In this document: positions 8,515 through 18,467 of the stretch, in pieces
Position numbering within the stretch: the stretch's first letter is position 1
Layout of the letters: each line of letters begins with the position of its first letter
NCBI GenBank assembly: GCA_900314995.1
Contig: OMXK01000006.1
Coordinates: 24,068-88,067 of the forward strand
DNA: 64,000 bases
Direction of reading: 5' to 3'
DNA from: an uncultured Prevotella sp.
GTDB lineage: Bacteria > Bacteroidota > Bacteroidia > Bacteroidales > Bacteroidaceae
Program-made: the position numbers and the translations under genes
Notes under the pieces: model-generated
What the model saw: the letters and a program-made list of their open reading frames with translations, nothing else
What the model was told of the DNA's origin: nothing
Databases searched by the model: none

Positions 8515-10974
8515 ATGAGTAATTCGAGTAAGAATTCTGCATTTCAGATGATAGCCGACATCGACGGAGATTTTCAGGATGTTATTAATGTGAACACTCC
8601 CTCAAGTGTTCCTATTCTTCCTGTTCGTAACCTTGTATTGTTCCCAGGCGTTGTATCTCCTATCCTTATCGGCCGTGATTCTAGTAAGATTGTAATCCAG
8701 AAAGCTGAGAAAAAGGGCGAGATCATAGGTATTATTTGCCAAAAAGACCCGGATGTAGACGTTCCTCTTCAAGAGGATCTATATGAGATCGGTGTTTATG
8801 CTAAAGTAATGAAATTGCTAAACCTTCCTAATGGAAATATTACAGCAATCGTTCAGTGTTTTAGCCGTATGAGGCTTGTGGAAATCACGCACAGCCTGCC
8901 CCATCTTGAAGGCATTGTTGAGCCTTTGGTCGATATAGAGCCCGAGAAGCGCGACCGCGAGTTCAAGACTGCGATGGAGGATCTGCGCAATCTGGTGAAC
9001 GACTACATTAATATTAGTGAAGATATACCAGACGAAGCCACCTTTGCCATTAAGAACATTTCAAATAGTGTAATGGCACTTAACTTCGTTTGTTCGAACA
9101 TGCCATTCTCCACTAAAGAAAAGATCAGCCTTCTGGAGATGGAATCTGTCAAAGAGCGACTCTTCAATGTGATGAAGATCATCAATCGTGAAATCAACCT
9201 TCAGAACTTAAAGGCTGATATCCGTAATAAGACTCGCGAAGACATCGATGAACAGCAACGCAACTATTTCCTGCAGCAGCAAATCAAGAATATGCAGGCT
9301 GAAATGGGTAATGGCGAGTCGATGGAGAAGCAGGATCTGATGAAAGAGGCAGAGAATAAAAAATGGCCGCAGGATGTTGCAAAAACCTTCTACAAGGAAC
9401 TTGAAAAGATGGACAATCTGAACCCGCAGAGTCCGGAGTTCAATGTGCTGCTGAACTATTTACAGACAATGGTATCCCTTCCTTGGGGAGAATATACGGA
9501 AGACGATCTTGACCTGAAGAGAGCCCAAAAGATTCTTGACCATGATCATTATGGTATGGAGAAGGTCAAGGAGCGTATCCTTGAATATATGGCCGTGCTT
9601 GCTTTGCGTGGCGACTTAAAGAGTCCCATTATCTGTCTCTACGGTCCTCCGGGAGTCGGAAAGACCTCTTTAGGCAAATCGATAGCATCTGCCATGAAAC
9701 GTAAGTATGTCAGGGTCTCACTTGGCGGTCTTCATGACGAAGCGGAAATTCGTGGCCATCGTAGGACCTACATTGGTGCTATGCCTGGACGTATCATCAA
9801 ATCAATTCAAAAAGCAGGCTCTAGTAATCCTGTCTTTATCCTTGACGAAATAGATAAGGTCACCCAAATGACACATAACGGTGATCCTGCCTCTGCATTA
9901 CTCGAGGTCTTGGATCCTGAACAGAACAATGCTTTCCACGACAATTATCTTGATGTTGACTACGATTTGTCAAAAGTTCTGTTTATTGCCACAGCAAATA
10001 ATCTTGGCACCATACCCCAACCCCTACTCGACCGTATGGAGATTATCGAAGTAAGCGGGTATATAACAGAAGAGAAGATCGAAATTGCCAAGCGTCACCT
10101 GATTCCTCGTGAGATAGAGAATACAGGATTGAATGTGAAGGAACTGAAGCCTGCTTTCAATAAAGCAGCCATAGAGATGATCATCGAACGTTATACGAGG
10201 GAAAGTGGCGTTCGACAGCTCGAAAAGCAGATCAACAAGTCGTTACGAAAGATTGCGTATAAACGCCAGATAGAAGAGAATACCAATTATAAGAAGATAA
10301 CGCCGGCAGAGATTGAAGACCTGCTCGGCAAACCACCATTCTACCGGGATATCTATCAAGGTAATGACTATGCTGGTGTCGTTACGGGCTTGGCTTGGAC
10401 AAGCGTTGGCGGTGAAATCTTGTTTATTGAGACTTCACTCTCTAAAGGTAAAGGTTCAAAACTGACACTTACAGGAAACCTTGGAGATGTCATGAAAGAA
10501 TCAGCAATATTAGCCCTCGAATATGTTAAAGCCCATGCCGAGACGCTTAATATTGACTATCGGATCTTTGATAATTGGAATATTCATATCCATGTACCAG
10601 AAGGCGCTACGCCCAAAGATGGTCCTTCGGCAGGTATAACGATTGCCACGTCTATTGCATCAGCTCTTACTCAGCGTAAAGTGCGTAAGAATACCGCAAT
10701 GACTGGTGAAATCACCCTTCGGGGAAAGGTGTTGCCAGTGGGTGGTATCAAAGAGAAGATCCTAGCAGCAAAACGTGCTGGCATTACCGACATTTTGATG
10801 TGCCGAGAGAATGAGAAGGATATTCTGGAGATTCCTGATATTTATTTGAAGGGTGTTACTTTCCATTATGTAGAGAACGTTCAAGACGTATGGGACTTTG
10901 CACTTACCAATGAAATCGTAAAGCATCCTTTGGATTTCACTATCCCCGAAGAAACTGAAAAGGATAAGAAATGA
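8515..10974 (+). CDS. lon: ATP-dependent protease Lon
   Basis: A cytoplasmic quality-control protease of 819 residues, normal for LonA. The N-terminal substrate-binding domain ([18 protein letters not shown]) is followed by a coiled linker, an AAA+ module with Walker [10 protein letters not shown] and Walker [10 protein letters not shown], and the C-terminal protease domain. The catalytic Ser is in PKDGPSAG and the catalytic Lys in [11 protein letters not shown]. The last 4 bp overlap the tgt start as ATGA. Confidence 0.98.
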   Translation: MSNSSKNSAFQMIADIDGDFQDVINVNTPSSVPILPVRNLVLFPGVVSPILIGRDSSKIVIQKAEKKGEIIGIICQKDPDVDVPLQEDLYEIGVYAKVMKLLNLPNGNITAIVQCFSRMRLVEITHSLPHLEGIVEPLVDIEPEKRDREFKTAMEDLRNLVNDYINISEDIPDEATFAIKNISNSVMALNFVCSNMPFSTKEKISLLEMESVKERLFNVMKIINREINLQNLKADIRNKTREDIDEQQRNYFLQQQIKNMQAEMGNGESMEKQDLMKEAENKKWPQDVAKTFYKELEKMDNLNPQSPEFNVLLNYLQTMVSLPWGEYTEDDLDLKRAQKILDHDHYGMEKVKERILEYMAVLALRGDLKSPIICLYGPPGVGKTSLGKSIASAMKRKYVRVSLGGLHDEAEIRGHRRTYIGAMPGRIIKSIQKAGSSNPVFILDEIDKVTQMTHNGDPASALLEVLDPEQNNAFHDNYLDVDYDLSKVLFIATANNLGTIPQPLLDRMEIIEVSGYITEEKIEIAKRHLIPREIENTGLNVKELKPAFNKAAIEMIIERYTRESGVRQLEKQINKSLRKIAYKRQIEENTNYKKITPAEIEDLLGKPPFYRDIYQGNDYAGVVTGLAWTSVGGEILFIETSLSKGKGSKLTLTGNLGDVMKESAILALEYVKAHAETLNIDYRIFDNWNIHIHVPEGATPKDGPSAGITIATSIASALTQRKVRKNTAMTGEITLRGKVLPVGGIKEKILAAKRAGITDILMCRENEKDILEIPDIYLKGVTFHYVENVQDVWDFALTNEIVKHPLDFTIPEETEKDKK

Positions 10975-12113
10975 CGTTTGAACTGAAATATACAGATCAA
11001 GAGAGTGATGCTCGTGCTGGTGTAATTACGACTGATCACGGGCAGATTCTGACACCGATATTTATGCCTGTTGGAACAGTGGGCAGCGTGAAAGCTGTTC
11101 ATTTCTCTGAACTACGGGAACAGATAAAAGCCCAGATTATCTTAGGAAATACCTATCACCTCTATTTACGACCAGGACTGGAAATCCTCAGAAAAGCTGG
11201 TGGCCTGCATAAGTTCAATACGTGGGATCGTCCTATCCTTACGGATTCTGGAGGATTTCAGGTGTTTTCGTTGACAGGCATACGAAAACTCCGTGAGGAA
11301 GGTTGCGAGTTTCGCTCCCATATTGACGGATCTAAGCATTTCTTTACACCAGAGAATGTGATGGACACAGAACGGGTAATCGGTGCGGATATCATGATGG
11401 CGCTTGACGAATGTCCTCCAGGTCAGAGTGATTATCAATACGCAAAGAATTCTCTGGGGCTCACTCAGCGTTGGCTTGAGCGTTGTGTAAAGCACTTTAA
11501 CGAGACAGAACCGTTGTATGGATATAACCAGACACTCTTCCCTATCGTTCAAGGTTGTACTTATAAAGACTTACGCCAGGATGCAGCTAAGCATGTATGT
11601 GATGTCTTGAGCCGGTTGAACGATGGTGGCGGTGCCTCCATCGGCGGCTTGGCTGTAGGAGAACCCACAGAAGTGATGTACGATATGATTGAGGTGGTGA
11701 ATGAAATTCTGCCCAAGGATCGTCCACGTTATCTGATGGGTGTCGGCACACCGCAGAATATTCTGGAAGCTATAGAGCGAGGTGTTGATATGTTCGACTG
11801 TGTAATGCCTACTCGTAATGGGCGGAATGCCATGCTTTTCACCTATGAGGGAACGATGAATATGCGAAACAAGAAGTGGGAAGATGACTTCTCCCCCATT
11901 GATCCGGATGGCTGTGAGATTGACCGTATCCACTCGAAAGCATATCTCCATCATCTCTTTAAGGCTCAAGAACTGTTAGCCATGCAGATTGCCTCCATCC
12001 ATAACCTGGCCTTCTACCTGAGGCTGGTGACAGATGCCAGGCAGCATATCCTTGCAGGCGATTTCGTGCACTGGAAACGAAGTGTCATTGATCAATTAGG
12101 GCAACGCAGATGA
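10971..12113 (+). CDS. tgt: Queuine tRNA-ribosyltransferase (TGT), altered zinc site
   Basis: This enzyme exchanges the wobble guanine of GUN anticodons for a queuosine precursor. Its 380 residues match the family. TDSGGFQVFSLT and DCVMPTRNGRNAMLF carry the catalytic aspartates and substrate loop. The region just before SKAYLHHL, where the E. coli-type enzyme has zinc ligands CxCxxC, reads DGCEID: two of the three cysteines are aspartates, while the His in SIHNL remains. Metal binding may therefore be altered or lost. It overlaps lon and the next gene by 4 bp each. Confidence 0.95.
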   Translation: MTFELKYTDQESDARAGVITTDHGQILTPIFMPVGTVGSVKAVHFSELREQIKAQIILGNTYHLYLRPGLEILRKAGGLHKFNTWDRPILTDSGGFQVFSLTGIRKLREEGCEFRSHIDGSKHFFTPENVMDTERVIGADIMMALDECPPGQSDYQYAKNSLGLTQRWLERCVKHFNETEPLYGYNQTLFPIVQGCTYKDLRQDAAKHVCDVLSRLNDGGGASIGGLAVGEPTEVMYDMIEVVNEILPKDRPRYLMGVGTPQNILEAIERGVDMFDCVMPTRNGRNAMLFTYEGTMNMRNKKWEDDFSPIDPDGCEIDRIHSKAYLHHLFKAQELLAMQIASIHNLAFYLRLVTDARQHILAGDFVHWKRSVIDQLGQRR

Positions 12114-13294
12114 AAAAGAGCAAATATATCAGAGTACGGTGCCGCAAGATGGGAAGATTCCTCGGAAAAGGTTTCCGATGGATGCGCAAGCTGAATCCTT
12201 TCCGTTTCTTGACGCGGCTGGACCGTTACATTATGTCCAAGTTCATCGGCACCTATATATATTCTATTGCGCTGATCATTTCTATCGCCATTGTCTTCGA
12301 TGTCAATGAGAACCTTTCCAAATTCTCAACCTACGGGGCACCTCTGAAGGCTATCGTTTTCGATTACTATGCCAATTTCGTACCTTATTTCGCCAACTTG
12401 TTCTCACCGCTGTTTGTCTTCATCGCAGTCATCTTCTTTACATCCAAGTTGGCAGGTAATAGCGAGATTATCGCCATGTTGGCGGCAGGTGTCAGTTTTA
12501 AGCAATTACTGAAGCCTTATCTCCTCTCAGCTGCCATCATTGCTGTGGTAAATTTCTATCTCGGTTCTAATGTGATTCCTCATGGAACCGTTGTGCGTCA
12601 AGATTTTGAGGCGAAATACAAGAACAGCAAAAGGACGCTATCGGCCAGCAATGTGCAATTGATGGTTGCTCCGGGCACCATCGCTTATATTCAGAATTAC
12701 GATAACAGGACAAAGACTGGCTATGGCTTTTCTCTGGATAAGTTTGAGAATAAGAAGCTAGTCAGCCACATGACGGCTTCTATTATCCGATATGATTCTA
12801 TCAGCGATACCCGATATCACTGGAAGGCCAATAACTACAAAATCCGAAAGTTGAAGGGCCTGCGTGAGGAGATCATCTCGGGTAACGTGATTGATACCCT
12901 GATACAGATGGAGCCGATGGATTTGGTATTCTCCAAGGGACAACAGGAGACGCTGACTTCCTCTGAACTGAGACAGTATATCTCCAAACAGACCGAAAGA
13001 GGTTCTGGCAATGTCGTGCAATATGAAGTTGAGTATCATAAACGTATTGCGACATCTTTTGCGTCGTTTATCCTTACCATCATCGGTGTCAGTCTGTCTA
13101 GTCGTAAACGTAAGGGGGGCATGGGCCTCTATCTTGGTATTGGTTTGGCACTCTCTTTTACCTATATCCTTTTGCAGACCGTAAGTGCCACATTTGCCAT
13201 TAATGCCGATACGCCTCCCATGTTAGCGGCTTGGATACCTAATTTATTATATATATTCATAGCATATTTCTGTTATCGACAAGCACCCAATTAA
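12110..13294 (+). CDS. LptF/LptG family permease
   Basis: An inner-membrane protein of 394 residues of the YjgP/YjgQ family, which with LptB extracts lipopolysaccharide and passes it to the periplasmic bridge. Two N-terminal membrane helices (about 42-65 and 85-105), a third pair around 125-145, a periplasmic beta-rich middle (about 160-310) and three C-terminal helices (about 315-390) are visible. The basic 35-residue N-terminal extension may be shortened by starting at the internal MRKLNPFRF. Only one of the two usual paralogues is in this window. Confidence 0.88.
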   Translation: MKKSKYIRVRCRKMGRFLGKGFRWMRKLNPFRFLTRLDRYIMSKFIGTYIYSIALIISIAIVFDVNENLSKFSTYGAPLKAIVFDYYANFVPYFANLFSPLFVFIAVIFFTSKLAGNSEIIAMLAAGVSFKQLLKPYLLSAAIIAVVNFYLGSNVIPHGTVVRQDFEAKYKNSKRTLSASNVQLMVAPGTIAYIQNYDNRTKTGYGFSLDKFENKKLVSHMTASIIRYDSISDTRYHWKANNYKIRKLKGLREEIISGNVIDTLIQMEPMDLVFSKGQQETLTSSELRQYISKQTERGSGNVVQYEVEYHKRIATSFASFILTIIGVSLSSRKRKGGMGLYLGIGLALSFTYILLQTVSATFAINADTPPMLAAWIPNLLYIFIAYFCYRQAPN

Positions 13295-13303
13295 TGGAAT
13301 AAA

Positions 13304-14569
13304 ATGAAATTTGAAGAAACATATCTGAACGACAATATTCTTGATGCATTGTATGATATGCATTTCGATGACATGACGCCGATCCAGGAACGTTGTATCC
13401 CTAAGATTTTAGATGGTTACGATGTACTTGGTGTTGCCCAGACTGGTACAGGAAAAACGGCAGCATACCTGCTTCCAATCCTTTCTCAGCTTGATGACGG
13501 CGATTATCCTAAGGATGCCATCAATTGCGTCATCATGTCTCCCACCCGTGAACTTGCTCAGCAGATTGATCAGGCGATGCAAGGTTTTGGCTATTACCTT
13601 GACGGCATCAGCAGCGTAGCTGTATATGGTGGAAATGATGGTGGACGATATGAGCAGGAGTTGAAGGGTATCCGTCTGGGGGCTGATGTGCTTATTGCTA
13701 CTCCAGGCCGATTGCTAAGTCACCTCAAAGTAGGTAACCTCGACTTGTCGCGTTGTTCTTTCTTTGTGCTCGATGAGGCAGACCGCATGCTCGATATGGG
13801 CTTTATCGATGACATCATGAAAATTGTATCACAGTTGCCACAGAACTGCCAACGTGTGATGTTCTCTGCCACAATGCCGCCCAAGATCCGTGAATTGGCT
13901 GTGACGCTGCTCCATGATCCGGTAGAAATCAAGATTGCCGTCTCAAGACCTGCAGATAAAATCCGTCAGAGTGCTTATGTATGTTATGAACCTCAGAAAC
14001 TGAAAATCATCAATCAGATCTTTAAGCAAGGTGACTTGAAACGGGTCATTATCTTCTCAGGCAAAAAAGATAAGGTGAAAGACATTTCCCGTAGTCTTAA
14101 ACAAATGCATATCAACTGCGATCAGATGCATAGTGACCTTTCGCAACAGGAACGTGATGAGGTGATGTACCGTTTCAAGGCAGGAATGACGGATGTGCTT
14201 GTCGCAACAGATATCGTGGCTCGTGGTATTGACATTGATGATATCAGAACTGTCATCAACTACGATGTGCCTCACGATTCTGAAGACTATGTCCATAGGA
14301 TTGGTCGTACAGCTCGAGCTGATCGCGATGGTGAAGCGATTACTTTTGTCAGCGATACTGACATCTACCGCTTTCAGTCGATAGAGCATTTCCTGGGTAA
14401 GGAAGTGGAAAAGACGCCCCTGCCGGAAAGCATTGGCGAGGGACCTGTTTACACGAAACGCGAAAAGAAGACATCCAACACCCGACGTCACGGGAGGTGG
14501 CATAGTAAAGGCAATTCCAATAAGAGTCATCATAAAAATCGTTCCAAGAAAAACGATAACAAATCATAA
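13304..14569 (+). CDS. DEAD-box RNA helicase (RhlE-like)
   Basis: A superfamily 2 ATP-dependent RNA helicase of 421 residues. The Q motif is MTPIQERCIP, motif I AQTGTGKT, motif Ia PTRELAQQ, motif II DEADRMLDMGF, motif III SAT and motif VI HRIGRTAR. After residue 385 a short basic tail rich in Lys, Arg, Ser and Asn probably binds RNA. It lies 9 bp after the permease gene. RhlE is the nearest group, but the specific RNA target is unknown. Confidence 0.93.
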   Translation: MKFEETYLNDNILDALYDMHFDDMTPIQERCIPKILDGYDVLGVAQTGTGKTAAYLLPILSQLDDGDYPKDAINCVIMSPTRELAQQIDQAMQGFGYYLDGISSVAVYGGNDGGRYEQELKGIRLGADVLIATPGRLLSHLKVGNLDLSRCSFFVLDEADRMLDMGFIDDIMKIVSQLPQNCQRVMFSATMPPKIRELAVTLLHDPVEIKIAVSRPADKIRQSAYVCYEPQKLKIINQIFKQGDLKRVIIFSGKKDKVKDISRSLKQMHINCDQMHSDLSQQERDEVMYRFKAGMTDVLVATDIVARGIDIDDIRTVINYDVPHDSEDYVHRIGRTARADRDGEAITFVSDTDIYRFQSIEHFLGKEVEKTPLPESIGEGPVYTKREKKTSNTRRHGRWHSKGNSNKSHHKNRSKKNDNKS

Positions 14570-14594
14570 TCAACTATCTTTCATTCAGACTATT

Positions 14595-15428
14595 ATGATC
14601 ACATTCCCTATCGCCAAAATCAATCTCGGACTCAATGTCGTAGAAAAGCGTCCTGATGGTTACCATAATCTCGAAACAGTATTCTACCCAGTACCTATAA
14701 AGGAAGCTTTGGAAATATATCCCATGGATGCAGATTTTCCTTCAGATGTTGATTGTGACCTCAAAGTCACCAATATCCACATTGAGGGTGACGAGCAGAA
14801 GAATCTGGTGGTGAAAGCATATAATCTGTTGAAACAAGACTTCCCTACTCTGCCCCGAATACACGCCCATCTTTATAAAGGTATTCCGACACAGGCAGGT
14901 ATGGGAGGCGGTTCCAGCGATTGCGGATTTATGATTACGCTTCTGAATGAACAGTTTCAGTTAGGCCTATCGCAGCAACAGATGATACAATATGCAGCAA
15001 GGCTTGGTGCTGACTGTGCTTTCTTTATCGTCAATAAGCCTTGCTATGCAGAGGGGATCGGTGAAATCCTGACTCCGGTAGAACTTGATCTGAAAGGATG
15101 GTATCTCTGCATTGTTCGTCCTGATATTCCTGTATCTACGAAGGAGGCTTTTTCATTGATAAAGCCTGCTCATCCTGCAAAGAATTGTCGAGAAGTTGTC
15201 ATGCAGCCTATTGAGACTTGGCGTGAGGAACTGACAAACGATTTTGAGAAAAGCGTCTTTGCGTTGCATCCTGAAATCGGGGCTATCAAGGAGCGCTTCT
15301 ATGACATGGGGGCGGTCTATGCTGCTATGTCAGGTTCTGGCAGCAGTCTTCTGGGATTGTTCAGAACACCTGTGGATCTCTCTGAATTCAATCAGGAGGG
15401 AACTTTTAAAGTCTGTCTACCTTTATAG
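14595..15428 (+). CDS. ispE: 4-diphosphocytidyl-2-C-methyl-D-erythritol kinase
   Basis: A GHMP kinase of the methylerythritol phosphate pathway to isoprenoids. I chose the start at 14595 (MITFPIAKINLGLNVVEKRP), giving 277 residues. The in-frame upstream extension overlaps the helicase tail and has no family similarity. The ATP-binding loop PTQAGMGGGSSD and the C-terminal GSGSSLLGLF are present. It ends the rightward lon-tgt-permease-helicase-ispE run. Confidence 0.95.
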   Translation: MITFPIAKINLGLNVVEKRPDGYHNLETVFYPVPIKEALEIYPMDADFPSDVDCDLKVTNIHIEGDEQKNLVVKAYNLLKQDFPTLPRIHAHLYKGIPTQAGMGGGSSDCGFMITLLNEQFQLGLSQQQMIQYAARLGADCAFFIVNKPCYAEGIGEILTPVELDLKGWYLCIVRPDIPVSTKEAFSLIKPAHPAKNCREVVMQPIETWREELTNDFEKSVFALHPEIGAIKERFYDMGAVYAAMSGSGSSLLGLFRTPVDLSEFNQEGTFKVCLPL

Positions 15429-15508
15429 TTATGAAATGGGCTCGCGATTCACATCGAGAGCCCATAACAACACAAACACAAATACAGTCAAAACTTGACT
15501 GCTATTTT

Positions 15509-16549
15509 TTATTGGATACCGTCTTCGCGGAGTTTTTGCTGCCATTTCCAGGCACTCTTAAGTACTTCATCTGTCGGCGTCTCAGCTTTCCAACCAAGCA
15601 CTTTGTTGGCTTTGTCAACATTGCCCCAAACCTGCTCGATATCACCTTCGCGACGTGGTGCATAAGTCCAGTTGACTTTCACGCCAGTGGCCTTCTCGAA
15701 GCCTTCCACGACCTCAAGTGTTGAAAGACCCTTGCCCGTACCAATATTGAATACCTCAACGGCATCTGTTTCTGGCTGATCCAGAACGCGCTCCATGGCC
15801 TTCACATGAGCCTTGGCCAGGTCTACTACATAGATGTAGTCACGGATACAGGTCTTGTCTGGGGTGTTATAGTCATTTCCGAAAATTTTCAGCTGCTCGC
15901 GGATACCCATAGCCGTCTGAGTCACGAATGGAATCAGATTCATGGGAACACCATTTGGCAATTCGCCAATCAGGGCTGAAGGATGAGCGCCGATAGGATT
16001 GAAATATCTCAGGATGATGCTCTTGATAGGTGCACCAGAGTGTACATAGTCCTGGATGATCTCTTCGTTGATCTGCTTCGTGTTACCATAAGGCGACATG
16101 GCCTTCTGGATAGGTGCATTTTCTGTCACGGGCAGATTCTCCTTCGCAGGCTGGCCATAGACAGTGCAGCTTGAAGAGAAAATGATACCCTTCACCTGAT
16201 ACTTCGGCATCAGCTCCAGCAGGTTGATAAGACTGGTCAGATTGTTGCGATAGTAGAGCAGTGGTTTCTCGACACTCTCTCCAACAGCCTTCGATGCGGC
16301 AAAGTGGATAATGCCTTCAATCTTTGGATATTTCTTAAAGATACCTTCCAATGCCTCGAAGTCACAGCAATCCACTTTCTCGAATGCAGGTCTGATACCC
16401 GTTATCTTTTCAATGCCATCAATAACGTTTGCGTTAGAATTTGAGAGATTGTCGATGATCACAACCTCATAACCAGCTTCCTGAAGCTCAACTGTCGTAT
16501 GGCTTCCGATAAAACCTGTACCACCAGTTACTAATATCGTCTGTTTCAT
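15509..16549 (-). CDS. galE: UDP-glucose 4-epimerase
   Basis: An extended short-chain dehydrogenase that interconverts UDP-glucose and UDP-galactose for surface polysaccharides and galactose use. Its 346 residues match the family. NAD-binding GGTGFIGSHT is at 8-17, the catalytic Ser in FSSSCTVYG, and the Tyr/Lys pair in SPYGNTKQ. It is convergent with ispE and has its own promoter. Confidence 0.96.
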   Translation of the reverse strand: MKQTILVTGGTGFIGSHTTVELQEAGYEVVIIDNLSNSNANVIDGIEKITGIRPAFEKVDCCDFEALEGIFKKYPKIEGIIHFAASKAVGESVEKPLLYYRNNLTSLINLLELMPKYQVKGIIFSSSCTVYGQPAKENLPVTENAPIQKAMSPYGNTKQINEEIIQDYVHSGAPIKSIILRYFNPIGAHPSALIGELPNGVPMNLIPFVTQTAMGIREQLKIFGNDYNTPDKTCIRDYIYVVDLAKAHVKAMERVLDQPETDAVEVFNIGTGKGLSTLEVVEGFEKATGVKVNWTYAPRREGDIEQVWGNVDKANKVLGWKAETPTDEVLKSAWKWQQKLREDGIQ

Positions 16550-16580
16550 TACTTTGATAGTTTTTATTGTATATCTTTTG

Positions 16581-16612
16581 CAAAGTTAGTAATTATTTCC
16601 CAAACAATCAAA
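16581..16612 (-). promoter_or_regulatory. Promoter of galE
   Basis: Minus-strand TTTG (16612-16609), 20-bp spacer, then TAACTTTG (16588-16581), 32 bp upstream of the galE start. Confidence 0.75.
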
Positions 16613-16631
16613 CTTTTTCTAGATTATCTGT

Positions 16632-17234
16632 TTAGTCGAGGCCAAAAAGCACCTTCAGTCCGCCGTCGACACCCGAGAAGCCCATGAAAGCTAATGAGAG
16701 CAGTCCAGCAGAAAGCATCACAATAGCCATGCCCTGCATGCCCTTGGGAATCTTGACGAGCTCAAGCTGCTCACGCATGCCTGCAAACACGGTCAGAGCC
16801 AGTCCGAAGCCGATGGCCGTAGAGAAGGCATATACCACAGACTGCAAGAGGTTGAAGTCCTTCTGAATGACGAGGATGGCAACACCGAGCACGGCACAGT
16901 TAGTCGTGATCAGGGGCAGGAAGATACCGAGCGCCTGATAGAGGGCTGGCGACACCTTCTTGAGCACAATCTCCACCATCTGCACAAGTGAGGCGATGAC
17001 AAGGATAAAGGCAATCGTCTGCAGATACTGCAAGCCGAAGGCATCGAGCACATATTTCTGTACAAGCCAGGTTACGATGGTGGCAAGTGTCAGCACAAAG
17101 GCTACAGCTGCCGCCATACCCAGCGAGGTGTCAATCTTCTTCGATACGCCAAGGAACGGACAGATGCCGAGGAACTGTGACAACACGATGTTGTTCACGA
17201 AGATGGCGCTAATGAAAATCAGTATATATTCCAT
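16632..17234 (-). CDS. rnfA: Rnf complex subunit RnfA
   Basis: An integral membrane subunit of the ferredoxin:NAD+ oxidoreductase (Rnf), 200 residues with about six membrane helices. The N-terminal NNIVLSQFLGICPFLGVSKK and the repeated inverted-topology halves are typical of RnfA/NqrE. Last gene of the rseC-rnfBCDGEA operon, 3 bp after rnfE. Confidence 0.95.
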   Translation of the reverse strand: MEYILIFISAIFVNNIVLSQFLGICPFLGVSKKIDTSLGMAAAVAFVLTLATIVTWLVQKYVLDAFGLQYLQTIAFILVIASLVQMVEIVLKKVSPALYQALGIFLPLITTNCAVLGVAILVIQKDFNLLQSVVYAFSTAIGFGLALTVFAGMREQLELVKIPKGMQGMAIVMLSAGLLSLAFMGFSGVDGGLKVLFGLD

Positions 17235-17237
17235 AAT

Positions 17238-17822
17238 TTATGCCTTTCTAAGTTTATTGACGATAGCAATCAGGAAGCCGAGGGTGATGAATGCACCCGG
17301 AGGCAGCACGAAGAGCAGGATGTTGTAAGTCTCAGGCAGTAAGGTAAATCCGAAGACCGAACCATTGCCCAGCAACTCACGGCAAATACCGAGGAGTGTC
17401 AGTCCCAGCGTAAAGCCGAGGCCAATACCAATACCATCGAAAAGAGAGTCAATGGGCGAGTTCTTGGCAGCAAAGGCCTCTGCACGGCCGAGGATGATAC
17501 AGTTCACCACAATCAGCGGGATAAACAATCCGAGGGCAGCATCGATATCAGGCAGATAGGCCTTGATAACCATCTGCAGGATGGTGACGAAAGCAGCAAT
17601 CACCACGATGAATACGGGAATACGCACTTTGTCGGGGGTCACCGACTTGAGGCACGAAATCACGAAGTTGGTGCAGATGAGCACAGCCATCGTGGCGAGT
17701 CCCATCGACATACCGTTGATGGCAGAGGTGGTAGTGGCTAGCGTAGGACACATACCAAGCATCAGGACGAACGTCGGGTTCTCCTTGACGATGCCATTCT
17801 TGATAATCTGTATTGCATTCAT
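17238..17822 (-). CDS. rnfE: Rnf complex subunit RnfE
   Basis: A paralogue of RnfA with 194 residues and about six membrane helices. NGIVKENPTFVLMLGMCPTLA at the N-terminus is the RnfE/NqrD signature, and LGRAEAFAAKN lies near the centre. RnfA and RnfE together bind a membrane-embedded iron-sulfur centre in the complex (established for the family). Confidence 0.94.
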   Translation of the reverse strand: MNAIQIIKNGIVKENPTFVLMLGMCPTLATTTSAINGMSMGLATMAVLICTNFVISCLKSVTPDKVRIPVFIVVIAAFVTILQMVIKAYLPDIDAALGLFIPLIVVNCIILGRAEAFAAKNSPIDSLFDGIGIGLGFTLGLTLLGICRELLGNGSVFGFTLLPETYNILLFVLPPGAFITLGFLIAIVNKLRKA

Positions 17823-17825
17823 ATC

Positions 17826-18452
17826 TTATTCCTCCTTTTCTTTTGGGGTTGCGCCTGTCTCAACATCAACGGGCGTAGCCTTGTAAGCACTATATGCATT
17901 GTTCACTGCGAGCAGGAATGCACGGCTGGTGATGGTTGAGGCTGTAATGGCATCCACCTGACCACCGTCCTTGGATACTGTCAATGGCTCCTTGGGATTC
18001 TTGCCGATGATATCACCCTTCTCACCCTTCTGGAACCACTTGTCAGCTTTGGCACCGAGTCCAGGTGTCTCAGCATGCTCAAGCAAGGTATATCCTAACA
18101 CTTTTCCTTCTGGATCGAAGCCCACAAGCACCTTCAGATCACCACCGAACCCACCGGTAGTGCTCTCTACGGCAGCACCAAGATCTTTACCTTGTGCATC
18201 CTGTGTCTGATAAATGATATAGGTAAGTTCCTTACCTTTGGCATCATTCTGTCGCACTGTATCTGTCTTTGCAACCTTAATGTCGCTGACACACATCACA
18301 CTTTTGATACCATCAGCAAGCGCCTTGGCCTTCTGGTCATTGATAGGCCCTTCCGTCAGGTGGTTCACGTAAGCGAGAATACCACCCATGATGACTGCTA
18401 CTCCTGTGAGCACCAGTACCATATTCGTCAAAGATGATTCTAATTTCTTCAT
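17826..18452 (-). CDS. rnfG: Rnf complex subunit RnfG (covalent FMN)
   Basis: 208 residues: one N-terminal membrane helix (about 9-28) and a periplasmic FMN domain. TPGLGAKAD and VDAITASTITSRAF are present; the threonine within the second motif is the usual covalent FMN attachment position. It transfers electrons inside the Rnf complex. 3 bp separate it from rnfE. Confidence 0.94.
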   Translation of the reverse strand: MKKLESSLTNMVLVLTGVAVIMGGILAYVNHLTEGPINDQKAKALADGIKSVMCVSDIKVAKTDTVRQNDAKGKELTYIIYQTQDAQGKDLGAAVESTTGGFGGDLKVLVGFDPEGKVLGYTLLEHAETPGLGAKADKWFQKGEKGDIIGKNPKEPLTVSKDGGQVDAITASTITSRAFLLAVNNAYSAYKATPVDVETGATPKEKEE

Positions 18453-18467
18453 ACGTCTGGTCCTCCT

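Noticed and set aside
14433-14594. 54-residue N-terminal extension of IspE
   Set aside because: It overlaps the helicase tail in another frame and lacks family similarity; MITFPIAKINLGL is the usual start.
15436-15465. Rho-independent terminator between ispE and galE
   Set aside because: ATGGGCTC/GAGCCCAT can pair, but no T-run follows in either direction and the loop is large; kept only as a possible weak structure.
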